DNA of 29,972 nt from JABMRP01 sp964444795 (GTDB lineage: Bacteria > Planctomycetota > Planctomycetia > Pirellulales > Thermoguttaceae): assembly GCA_964444795.1 (NCBI GenBank), contig CAYUIQ010000091.1, positions 1 to 29,972 on the forward strand. The letters are read 5' to 3'. The notes under the pieces were generated by a model, which saw nothing but the letters and a program-made list of their open reading frames with translations, was not told where the DNA came from and made no database searches. The stretch's first letter is position 1; every line of letters begins with the position of its first letter. The position numbers were made by a program, and so were the translations under genes. Below are positions 14,492-21,621 of this stretch, in pieces.

Positions 14492-15475
14492 ATGAGCAGC
14501 GGCAGCAATCCTCAGTTCGACCAATTGCGCACCGACTTCGACATGTTGCGTGGCGAGATCGGCAAGGTCGTGGTCGGCCATGAAGAGGTCGTCGACGGCC
14601 TGTTGACGGCCTGGCTCGCCGGTGGGCACGTCCTCCTGGAAGGCATCTCCGGCGTGGGCAAGACGTTGCTCGTGGGCACGCTGGCCGACGTTGTGGAACT
14701 GACCTTCCAGCGCATCCAATGCACGCCCGACCTGATGCCGGCCGACGTGATCGGCACCCATGTAGTAATGGAGACACCCCAAGGCCGGCGTACCTTCGAG
14801 TTTCAGCGGGGACCCTTGTTTGCCCATATCGTACTGGTCGATCAGGTGAACCGGACGATGCCCAAGACCCAGTCGGCGCTGTTGGAGGCCATGGAATCGC
14901 AGTCGGTCACGGTCTCGGTCGAGACGTTCGATCTGCCGCAACCGTTCTTGCTGGTGGCCGCCCAGAATTCCCTGGAAGTGGAAGGCGCCTACCCGCTGCC
15001 CGACGCACAACTCGACCGGTTCTTTTTCAAGTTGTCCCTCCGACCGCCGGGACCCGAGCAACTCGAAGCCATTCTGCGGCGCACGACCGAGCCGGAACCG
15101 CCGGAAACGCGCAAGGTGTTCGACACCCAGCGGTTGGTGCAACATCAGGGGCTCGTACGCCAGGTGAGCATCGAACCGGAGCTTCTCCAGGCGTGCGTTT
15201 CGATGGTCGCGGCGACCCAACCAGACCACGATCGAGCACCAGAGTCGATCCGGCGGTTCGTGCGATACGGAGCGGGTCCGCGGGGCGCACAGGCGATGGT
15301 GTTGGGAGCGAAGGCTCGCGCGGCGATCACCGGGCGGGCATCCGTGTCCGTCGACGATCTCCATGCGGTCGTCCATCCCGCCCTGCGACACCGGCTGATC
15401 CTGAATTTCCAAGGACAAGCCGACAACGTGCCGACCGACGATCTGATCAACGACGTGCTCAAGGCCGTCAACTGA
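14492..15475 (+). CDS. MoxR-family AAA+ ATPase with altered Walker B
   Basis: A 327-aa protein of the usual MoxR length. Walker A is GISGVGKT (51-58). Sensor 1 is AAQN (N149), the arginine finger is in AQLDRF (R166), and the C-terminal lid carries YGAGPRGAQA. Walker B reads IVLVDQVNR: D117 is followed by Gln118 where the family has Glu (DEINR). That Glu polarises the attacking water, and the E-to-Q change normally slows or abolishes hydrolysis while keeping ATP binding. MoxR proteins act as chaperone-like ATPases for VWA partners, and DUF58 and VWA genes follow directly. The ATG has GAAGGA upstream. It is the first gene of the plus-strand operon. Confidence 0.95.
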   Translation: MSSGSNPQFDQLRTDFDMLRGEIGKVVVGHEEVVDGLLTAWLAGGHVLLEGISGVGKTLLVGTLADVVELTFQRIQCTPDLMPADVIGTHVVMETPQGRRTFEFQRGPLFAHIVLVDQVNRTMPKTQSALLEAMESQSVTVSVETFDLPQPFLLVAAQNSLEVEGAYPLPDAQLDRFFFKLSLRPPGPEQLEAILRRTTEPEPPETRKVFDTQRLVQHQGLVRQVSIEPELLQACVSMVAATQPDHDRAPESIRRFVRYGAGPRGAQAMVLGAKARAAITGRASVSVDDLHAVVHPALRHRLILNFQGQADNVPTDDLINDVLKAVN

Positions 15476-15528
15476 TGAATCGGACGACTTTGGCTTCCCT
15501 CTTTCACCGCACCGAGAGCCGGCGATGA
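15475..15528 (+). other. Possible 17-codon coupling frame between the MoxR and DUF58 genes
   Basis: ATG at 15475 overlaps the MoxR stop (TGATG) and its own TGA overlaps the DUF58 start (ATGA). It would encode MNRTTLASLFHRTESRR. Ribosomes could re-initiate through it from one gene to the next. It has no clear ribosome site and is the tail of a longer open frame inside the MoxR gene, so it may be chance. Confidence 0.25.
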
Positions 15529-16418
15529 ATCTGGCAGACGACCGTTTCCTGAAGCGTTGCCACCGGCTCGCGCTGGCTTCGCGCCGGCTTCGCGGCGCCT
15601 CGCTGTTCGGTCGGCGGAGGACGGGATTACCGGTCGGCGGAACGGAAATGACCGGCCATCGCGACTACTCGCCCGGCGACGATCCCCGCTACGTCGATTG
15701 GAATGTTTGCGCGCGGCACGACGAGTTGCTCAGCCGGTGTTTCGAGGGCACGGTCGACCGGCAGGTCTACCTGTTGATCGACTGCTCGGTGAGCATGGCC
15801 GTGGGGGAGCCCAGCAAGTTCGACTTGGCACGGCAACTGGCGGCCGCGTTGGGGTACATTGCGTTGGACGATCTGGAACAGGTGGGCGCTTCGGCGATGG
15901 TCGGCGATCTGTTGGCCGACTTCGCACCCTGCCGCTGCCGAAGCCGGGCGGTGCGATTGTTCCGTTTCTTGCAAGATTTGTCACTTCGCGACGGGCCGAC
16001 GAATCTGGCCGGCGCGGCCGAGCGCTTTGTCCGCCGAGACCAGCGTCGCGGGCCGGTGGTCGTGATCAGCGACTTCTACGACCACCAGGGCTTCGAGCCG
16101 GCTCTGGACACTTTGCTGGGCGGGGGATATCGCCCCGCGGTAGTGCAATTCGGCGATTCGCCCGAGGCAATGCCCCGCCAATTGGGCGATGTTGAGATCT
16201 CCGCCCGCGAAATTTCCGCCCGCGAGTCGGGCACCCGACAAAAGGTTGTATTGACCGAACGCCATCTGGCCCTTTACCGGCAGGTGCATCAGGAGTATCA
16301 CGAGTCGTTGCGAACGTACTGCAACCGGCACCGCCTCCGCCGCGCGGTCATTTCCCCGGGCATGTCGATGGAGGATGCGTTGTGGGAAGTCGTCGGCTCG
16401 GGGCATGAGATTGGATGA
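15525..16418 (+). CDS. DUF58 / VWA-like protein of the MoxR cluster
   Basis: A 297-aa protein with the full DUF58 signature: GHRDYSPGDDPRYVDWNV (about 44-61), a short spacer, then YLLIDCSVSM, the VWA-like metal motif (D86, S88, S90). A later VVVISDFYD segment matches the second VWA strand. No transmembrane helix is seen, so it is probably cytosolic or peripheral. In known clusters DUF58 proteins are encoded next to MoxR and are thought to be its partner. The start is 49 bases after the MoxR stop with only a weak GAGAG site, which suggests coupling. Confidence 0.93.
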   Translation: MNLADDRFLKRCHRLALASRRLRGASLFGRRRTGLPVGGTEMTGHRDYSPGDDPRYVDWNVCARHDELLSRCFEGTVDRQVYLLIDCSVSMAVGEPSKFDLARQLAAALGYIALDDLEQVGASAMVGDLLADFAPCRCRSRAVRLFRFLQDLSLRDGPTNLAGAAERFVRRDQRRGPVVVISDFYDHQGFEPALDTLLGGGYRPAVVQFGDSPEAMPRQLGDVEISAREISARESGTRQKVVLTERHLALYRQVHQEYHESLRTYCNRHRLRRAVISPGMSMEDALWEVVGSGHEIG

Positions 16419-16611
16419 TGAGGAATGCGGAAGCTAAAGCAGGAAGATCTGTAGAGGGTGCCTGGGGTCGAGACGTGAGGAACGAACGGCGAGCCCCCAG
16501 TGATTCGCCGGCTGGGGGCTCGCTGCTCGTCCCTCGCATCTCGACCCCAGGCACCCTGCCGCCCATGCAACTTTTTAATAGCCCCATAACCACCCTCGGA
16601 ACTTGCCACGG
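16419..16611. other. Gap between the DUF58 and BatA-like genes
   Basis: A 193-base break in an otherwise tightly packed operon. Most of it is the large hairpin at 16455-16557. The remainder is an AT-rich strip (16568-16600) before the BatA-like start. Confidence 0.6.
16455..16557. repeat. 103-bp near-perfect hairpin element (MITE/REP-like)
   Basis: Two 46-base arms, 16455-16500 and 16512-16557, are inverted copies with 5 differences, around an 11-base loop TGATTCGCCGG. The outer 19 base pairs are perfect (AGGGTGCCTGGGGTCGAGA). Two of the five differences would still allow G-U pairs in RNA. Size, symmetry and position between genes suit a dispersed palindromic repeat or a non-autonomous element. 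In the mRNA it would form a very stable stem between DUF58 and the BatA-like gene. No flanking target-site duplication was identified. Confidence 0.85.
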
Positions 16612-18249
16612 ATGATTACTCTTGCCAACCCGAGCGCTCTGGCGTGGCTGCTGATCGTTGTGCCGATCGGGCTGGTCTATTTCATTCGGCTGCGATTGCG
16701 GCGAGAAGTGTCGGCGGTGGACATCTTCTGGCAGCGGGTCTTCGCGCGCTGTCCGGAGCGGCCGATCCATCCGGCGCGGCATTGGCAGTCGGCGATCGTG
16801 CAGATCTTTCTGGTTTGTCTGATCGTCGTGGCCATGGCCGAACCGCAATGGGGAACGCCTCGGCGGATTGTCTTGGTGATCGACAATTCGGCCGCGATGC
16901 AACTCGGGGAGTCGGGCAACACAGCTTTGGAACAAGCCAAGGCATTGGCCGGCGTGTGCATTTCCGACATTGGGCCGCACGAACAGATGGCCGTCGTCGG
17001 CACTGCGGGCGGCGCCTCCGTGCGTTGCCCAATGACCGGTGATCGCGACCGCCTACAACGGGTGATCGACGAGATTACCGTCACCATTGATCCCCCGGCT
17101 CCCGGCGAAGCCATCGCCCTGGCACGGGAAGCGTTGGACGGTTCGCCCAACGGCCGAATCGTGTTCATCAGCGGCGGGGCGTTCGACGGGGCGGATAAGC
17201 TGGTCGATGCCGAAGACGTGGCATTCCTAAGCGCCGCCCCGTCGGTCGGCAACGTCGCGGTGACCCGGCTGGCCGCGCGCCGGCTGGTCGACGATCCCGG
17301 GCGATGTCAAATCCTGGCCGAAGTAACCAGCTTCTCCGATCAGCCGGCCAACGGAAACCTGGTCATCACCTTGGAGGAGTCGGGCGAGCGACACACGCTC
17401 GGCCAGTTGCCATTGACTTTGGAACCCGACCAGCGCTGGCACGAAGTCTTCGAGACATCGACACCTCACGGCGGCGAACTGCATGCCCAGCTTGAACTGG
17501 AGAAAGACGACGCGGTCGCCGAGGACAATTCCCGATCGACCACGCTGGCTCCCGGCCACACGCATCGAGTGCGAATCGAAGGTTCCGGCAACGAACATTT
17601 GCAAAACGTACTGGCTGCGCATCCGCGGGTCGAGATCGTCTCTGGAGAAACGGCCGATGACGTAATCCGGATCGTACATCGGCGGATACCCGATACCTTG
17701 CCGCCGGGGCCCGTGTTGGTGATCGATCCGCGGGGGCCGTGTGATCTCTGGACGTTGGGCGACAAGCTCGAAGAACCGGTCGTGGCCGGTCAGGGCGACG
17801 GTTCACCGCTGCTTGCCCATGTGTTGCTCGATGGAACTCAACTGACGGGCGCCAGCCAACTTTCTCCCACCCCCGGCACCCCGGCTCGCCCGTTGGCATG
17901 GACGGCCGGCGGCACGCCCCTGCTTTGTGCGATCGAGCGGTCCGCCGGCCGCGTGCTCGTATTACAGGGCAATCTGGACGAGGGCAGTTTGCCGCTGCGC
18001 GAGGATTTCCCCAAGCTCATCGACAACGCGATTGCCTGGCTGGCCGGCGATTCGGGCGAATGGGAAACGTCGTCGGAGTCGATCGGCACGGTCTACGATT
18101 TTCGTTCGCGAGTTGACGAAGGCCTGGAGTCCGACGGGATGGAATTTGCCCACCCGACGGCGCGTCCCCTTTGGCCGTACCTCTTGGCCGTGGCGGTGCT
18201 GCTATTGTTTTTGGAATGGCCCCTGTACCAGCGGCGGTGGATCGCCTGA
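16612..18249 (+). CDS. BatA-like membrane protein with degenerate VWA domain
   Basis: A 545-aa protein. The N-terminus (MITLANPSALAWLL) with two membrane helices (about 7-25 and 60-78) matches the BatA/aerotolerance-type leader. A VWA-like domain (about 85-230) follows, then a beta-rich periplasmic region (about 235-500) and a final membrane helix (about 515-535). The metal site reads DNSAA (D91-A95), with Ala for the last Ser. The usual LTDG strand is FISGGAF. Cation binding is therefore doubtful. ATG 16612 is chosen on the conserved leader; an in-frame TTG at 16603 is possible. The next gene starts one base after the stop. Likely a scaffold of the MoxR-VWA membrane complex. Confidence 0.9.
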   Translation: MITLANPSALAWLLIVVPIGLVYFIRLRLRREVSAVDIFWQRVFARCPERPIHPARHWQSAIVQIFLVCLIVVAMAEPQWGTPRRIVLVIDNSAAMQLGESGNTALEQAKALAGVCISDIGPHEQMAVVGTAGGASVRCPMTGDRDRLQRVIDEITVTIDPPAPGEAIALAREALDGSPNGRIVFISGGAFDGADKLVDAEDVAFLSAAPSVGNVAVTRLAARRLVDDPGRCQILAEVTSFSDQPANGNLVITLEESGERHTLGQLPLTLEPDQRWHEVFETSTPHGGELHAQLELEKDDAVAEDNSRSTTLAPGHTHRVRIEGSGNEHLQNVLAAHPRVEIVSGETADDVIRIVHRRIPDTLPPGPVLVIDPRGPCDLWTLGDKLEEPVVAGQGDGSPLLAHVLLDGTQLTGASQLSPTPGTPARPLAWTAGGTPLLCAIERSAGRVLVLQGNLDEGSLPLREDFPKLIDNAIAWLAGDSGEWETSSESIGTVYDFRSRVDEGLESDGMEFAHPTARPLWPYLLAVAVLLLFLEWPLYQRRWIA

Positions 18250-18250
18250 C

Positions 18251-20794
18251 ATGACGCTCTTACTCGCACAACTCCGAATCGCGTCGCCCTTCTGGCTGGC
18301 ATTGTTGCTGTTGCTGCCGTTGGTTGCTTGGCACGCACGCCGCAGTCTGGTCAGTTTCGGTCGCACACAGCGGATCCTTTCGATCGCTCTGCGCATGGCG
18401 GTGGTGGCAACATTGGTGCTGGCGTTGGCCGACATTCAAGAACGCCGGACCAGCGATGAGCATTTTGTCGTCTTGGCCGTTGATTGCAGCGCCAGCATCG
18501 ACGAAGCGGCCCGGCGCCAGGCGGCGGCGTTTGTCGAGGAAGCCGTCAGCGGTGCCGACGGGCATCGATTCGCGGTGATTCCCTTTGCCGGCCATCCCGG
18601 ACCGGTGGGAGAGGAAATCGGCGACGTATCGACCGACTGGCAACTCGGCGCATCCAACCCGGCGGCCGTTCTGCGCCGCGCCGGTGCCGAGATACCCGAC
18701 GATTGCGTGGGCCACATCGTGCTGCTCTCCGACGGCCACGAGACGGCCGGCGATTTGGCCGCGGCCGCCCAAGCTTCGCGCATGCCCGTTTCGGTGGTTC
18801 CGCTGGCCGGCCCGAAGCCCGAGGTATCGATCGCCTCGGTTCGCGCGACTCCGGCGCCGGGCGTGGGCCAGATGTTCGTCGTCGAGGTCGTCGTCCGCTC
18901 CGATCACGACGACGACGGGATACTCGAACTGCGACGCGGCCGGCAAACCGTCTTTCGCGGCACGGTCGCCGTGGTCCAGGGTGACACCCACTTTCGCTTC
19001 CGGCAAACGATCGTCGACGAGGACGAGACGGTCGTCGTGTTCACGGCCGAGCTTGAGGATTTTGACGACGAGCAACGGAAAAACAACACCGGCGGAGACG
19101 TCGTATTCCCCGTCGGCCGGCCGCGAGTCTTGGTCGTGGAGAGTCGGCCGGGACTTGCCGTCCATCTGGAAAAGGCTCTGGGCGCGGAAAACATCGCCGT
19201 TGATCGCTGCACGCCAGAGCAGACACCAGACGGCTTCGAGTCGTTGCGGCAGTACGATCTCGTGGTGCTGTCGAACGTGCCGGCCACGGCATTTTCGCCC
19301 GAGAAAATGGACGCCTTTCGGCAATATGTTCGCGATTTCGGCGGCGGGTTGATCGCCGTCGGCGGAGACCAGGCGTTTGCCCTGGGCGGATACCGCGAGA
19401 CGGTCCTGGAGGAACTCCTGCCGGTCTGGTGCGATTTCAAGAAGAAGAAGAAACGCCCCAAACTGGCGCTGGTGCTGGTCATTGACCAGTCGAAGTCGAT
19501 GACCGGGCAGAAGATCGAACTGGCCCGCGAGGCCGCGCGCCGGGCGATCGGAGTGCTATCGACCGAAGATCAACTCGGAGTGATCGCCTTCGAGGATGAC
19601 AGCCGTTGGATCGTGGAGATCCAGCCGTGTGGCGACAAAGACGAACTTCTGCAGCGCGTCGAGACCATCGACACGCACGGCGGCACCAACGTCTTCCCGG
19701 CCATGGAAAAAGCCTATCTGGCGCTGCGTGAAGCGTTTGCCGAGAACAAGCATGTGATCGTCCTCACCGACGGCGATTCGATTCCCGGCGACTTTCGCGA
19801 ATTGACCGGCGAAATGGCCGCCTCGGGAATCACCGTCTCGACCGTGGCGATGGGCCGCGAGGCGGGGCGGGGGCTGCTGGAGGACATTGCCAAACTGGGC
19901 GGGGGTCACCCTTACTTCTGCGCCGATCCGAAATTGGTGCCCCAGATCTTCGCCCGCGACACGCTCCGTGCGAGCAAGGCGGGCATCAACGAAGAGCCAT
20001 TTTCGCCGCAAGTGATCGACGGCCAGTTGGCCACCTCGGGCGTCGACATGACCGGCGCGCCGCGGCTATTGGGTTACGTCGAGACGCGAGCCAAGCCGGG
20101 AAGCCGCCTGGTGCTCAAGAGCGAGGCCGGCGACCCGCTGTTGGCCTGGTGGCGCTACGGGCAGGGGATTACCATGGTCTTCACGTCCGACATTCAGGAT
20201 CGTTGGGCGGCCGCCTGGCTGCGATGGCCCGGCTTCAACCCGTTTTGGGCCCAACTCGTCCGCCACGCCATGCGCCGCGAGCGGGGAGACCAGTTCCTCA
20301 CGCGGCTCCGCCAAGACGGCGATCGGACACACGTTGCCGTCGAGGCGGTCGATCCCGAGGGCCGGTTCCTCAATCGGGCCCGTGTTAAGCTCACCCTGGT
20401 CGATCCCTCCGGCGAAACGGCGGAAAAGGAACTTACGCACGTCGCTCCCGGTCGATACGCAATCGAACTCGACACGGCGCTGCTCGGCACGTATTTTTTG
20501 GAATTGGCGCTGGAGCATGAGGGCCGGGTCGTCTATCGGCAGCGTCGAGCCGTGGTGGTGCCCTTTGGCGGCGAGTTTCACGGGCGGGCGACGAATGAGG
20601 AGCTTTTGCGCCGCGTGGCGAGCGATTCCGGCGGAACGTACGACATCCAGCCGTCCGACGTATTCGCAACACCCGATGAGACGGTTTCCGCCTGGCAGCC
20701 GATGTTTGCGTACCTGTTGATGATCGCGGTCGTGTTGTTTGCGGTCGACGTGGCTGTGCGCCGCGTGAACTTCGCGCGATGGTGTGCGCCGTAA
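18251..20794 (+). CDS. Double-VWA, GATase-like membrane protein
   Basis: An 847-aa protein. Two N-terminal membrane helices (about 11-27 and 42-60) are followed by VWA 1 (D78, motif DCSAS; later LLSDGHET), a beta domain (about 190-285), a class I glutamine-amidotransferase-like fold (about 291-392), VWA 2 (D412, motif DQSKS; later HGGTN and VLTDGDS), a long C-terminal beta region and a last membrane helix (about 815-837). Both VWA sites look intact. The amidotransferase-like part shows no Cys at the nucleophile turn (GLIAVGGDQ), so it is probably a non-catalytic fold. A lysine cluster (KKKKKR, about 397-402) links it to VWA 2. The start lies one base after the BatA-like stop. This type is common at the end of planctomycete MoxR clusters. 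Confidence 0.93.
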   Translation: MTLLLAQLRIASPFWLALLLLLPLVAWHARRSLVSFGRTQRILSIALRMAVVATLVLALADIQERRTSDEHFVVLAVDCSASIDEAARRQAAAFVEEAVSGADGHRFAVIPFAGHPGPVGEEIGDVSTDWQLGASNPAAVLRRAGAEIPDDCVGHIVLLSDGHETAGDLAAAAQASRMPVSVVPLAGPKPEVSIASVRATPAPGVGQMFVVEVVVRSDHDDDGILELRRGRQTVFRGTVAVVQGDTHFRFRQTIVDEDETVVVFTAELEDFDDEQRKNNTGGDVVFPVGRPRVLVVESRPGLAVHLEKALGAENIAVDRCTPEQTPDGFESLRQYDLVVLSNVPATAFSPEKMDAFRQYVRDFGGGLIAVGGDQAFALGGYRETVLEELLPVWCDFKKKKKRPKLALVLVIDQSKSMTGQKIELAREAARRAIGVLSTEDQLGVIAFEDDSRWIVEIQPCGDKDELLQRVETIDTHGGTNVFPAMEKAYLALREAFAENKHVIVLTDGDSIPGDFRELTGEMAASGITVSTVAMGREAGRGLLEDIAKLGGGHPYFCADPKLVPQIFARDTLRASKAGINEEPFSPQVIDGQLATSGVDMTGAPRLLGYVETRAKPGSRLVLKSEAGDPLLAWWRYGQGITMVFTSDIQDRWAAAWLRWPGFNPFWAQLVRHAMRRERGDQFLTRLRQDGDRTHVAVEAVDPEGRFLNRARVKLTLVDPSGETAEKELTHVAPGRYAIELDTALLGTYFLELALEHEGRVVYRQRRAVVVPFGGEFHGRATNEELLRRVASDSGGTYDIQPSDVFATPDETVSAWQPMFAYLLMIAVVLFAVDVAVRRVNFARWCAP

Positions 20795-20813
20795 CAAAGA
20801 GAGGGAACCGCTG

Positions 20814-21140
20814 GTGAGCATCGCCCTGATAACCTGTCTCGCATTGCTCGGCGCACCGGACGAATCGGAGCAGGGGAAACTCCTGCCGGCGGCCGAAGGG
20901 ACGTTTCCCGACTGGCGCGAAAGCCGCCCTTATGCCTCGACACTGGCCGAACTGGCAACCCGCGCCGGGAAGGGTTCCGATGGTTCCGCCGCCGGGGTTT
21001 CGGCCAGCCCGCAAGTCGCCTACGGTGCTCTTTCGCCCGATGTGCCCGTGCCGCTGGAGATCGAACGGCTCATCCGCCGCTACTTCCAGAGCGTCCGCCC
21101 GGAACTGGAGTACGTCGAGCCGCCGGAGCCCCAGGAGTAG
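20814..21140 (+). CDS. Small exported protein at the end of the MoxR operon
   Basis: A 108-aa protein from GTG 20814 (GAGGGAA upstream, spacing 6 bases). The N-terminus has a short hydrophobic segment (SIALITCLALLGAP) that could be a signal peptide. The middle is low-complexity Ala/Gly/Ser. The end has IERLIRRYFQSVRPE, an amphipathic helix, and a Pro/Glu tail. The gap to the preceding gene is 19 bases. No named family is recognised; the position suggests an accessory part of the MoxR-VWA complex. An in-frame ATG at 20784 would overlap the previous gene. Confidence 0.7.
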   Translation: MSIALITCLALLGAPDESEQGKLLPAAEGTFPDWRESRPYASTLAELATRAGKGSDGSAAGVSASPQVAYGALSPDVPVPLEIERLIRRYFQSVRPELEYVEPPEPQE

Positions 21141-21143
21141 CCC

Positions 21144-21575
21144 CTACGCTCCCCCCTTCGACCCCATCCAGCGGACCGCGTTTTCGAGGATCAACAGGGG
21201 CACCGGCTGCTTGAAAATGGGATAAGTTTCGTGGCCGGGGCGGAAGTAAAACACCTGGCCCTTGCCCACCTTCCACACACAGCCGGCGCGAAACCATTCG
21301 CCCGTGTCCCAGCGTTCGTCGAAGACCACCGCGTCGGGCTTGGGCACGTGGAAGTGTTCGCCGTAGATTTCCGTCCGCGGCACGTCGAACGTCGCGGGCA
21401 CGCCCTTGGCGATCGGATGCTCCGGCAGGAGCGTACGGACGTGGCCCGGCTTGCCGTCGACCCGATAGAGCGGAAAACAGCAGTTGCCGTGGGTGACGAC
21501 CACTTCGAGCGGCTCTGCTTCTCTCACGCCCCTGCGTACGGTACACTCGGGGCGTGCCACGCACAGCCGCGGCAA
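21144..21575 (-). pseudogene. 5'-truncated ThuA-like protein (C-terminal half)
   Basis: The 143-codon frame encodes the C-terminal half of a ThuA-type protein (class I GATase-like fold, trehalose-utilisation family): HPIAKGVP, EIYGEHFHVP, a VFYFRPGHETYP motif and final ENAVRWM. Full-length relatives are about 230-250 aa. The missing first ~110 residues would include the WWGH region. Homology appears to begin near REAEPLEV (about 21535-21510), and the only start is a TTG with no ribosome site. Upstream DNA is taken up by the leader of the divergent methyltransferase-propeller gene. I read it as a remnant rather than a working gene. It ends 3 bases from the end of the plus-strand gene. Confidence 0.75.
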
Positions 21576-21609
21576 GAGCCGATTTCATGCAACAAAGTTC
21601 CCCGGAATT

Positions 21610-21613
21610 GGAG
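21610..21613 (+). promoter_or_regulatory. Ribosome binding site deciding a GTG start
   Basis: GGAG lies 8 bases before GTG 21622, and the next codons give an export-like N-terminus. An earlier in-frame ATG at 21484 would add 46 residues of no family character and overlap the ThuA remnant. Confidence 0.55.
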
Positions 21614-21621
21614 TATCGACC

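Noticed and set aside
14042..15418. 458-codon minus-strand frame across the MoxR gene
   Set aside because: Antisense to a protein with all MoxR motifs and without any domain of its own.
16298..16615. Short frames on both strands through the 103-bp hairpin
   Set aside because: They exist because the palindrome is free of stops in both directions; no start signals or homology pattern.
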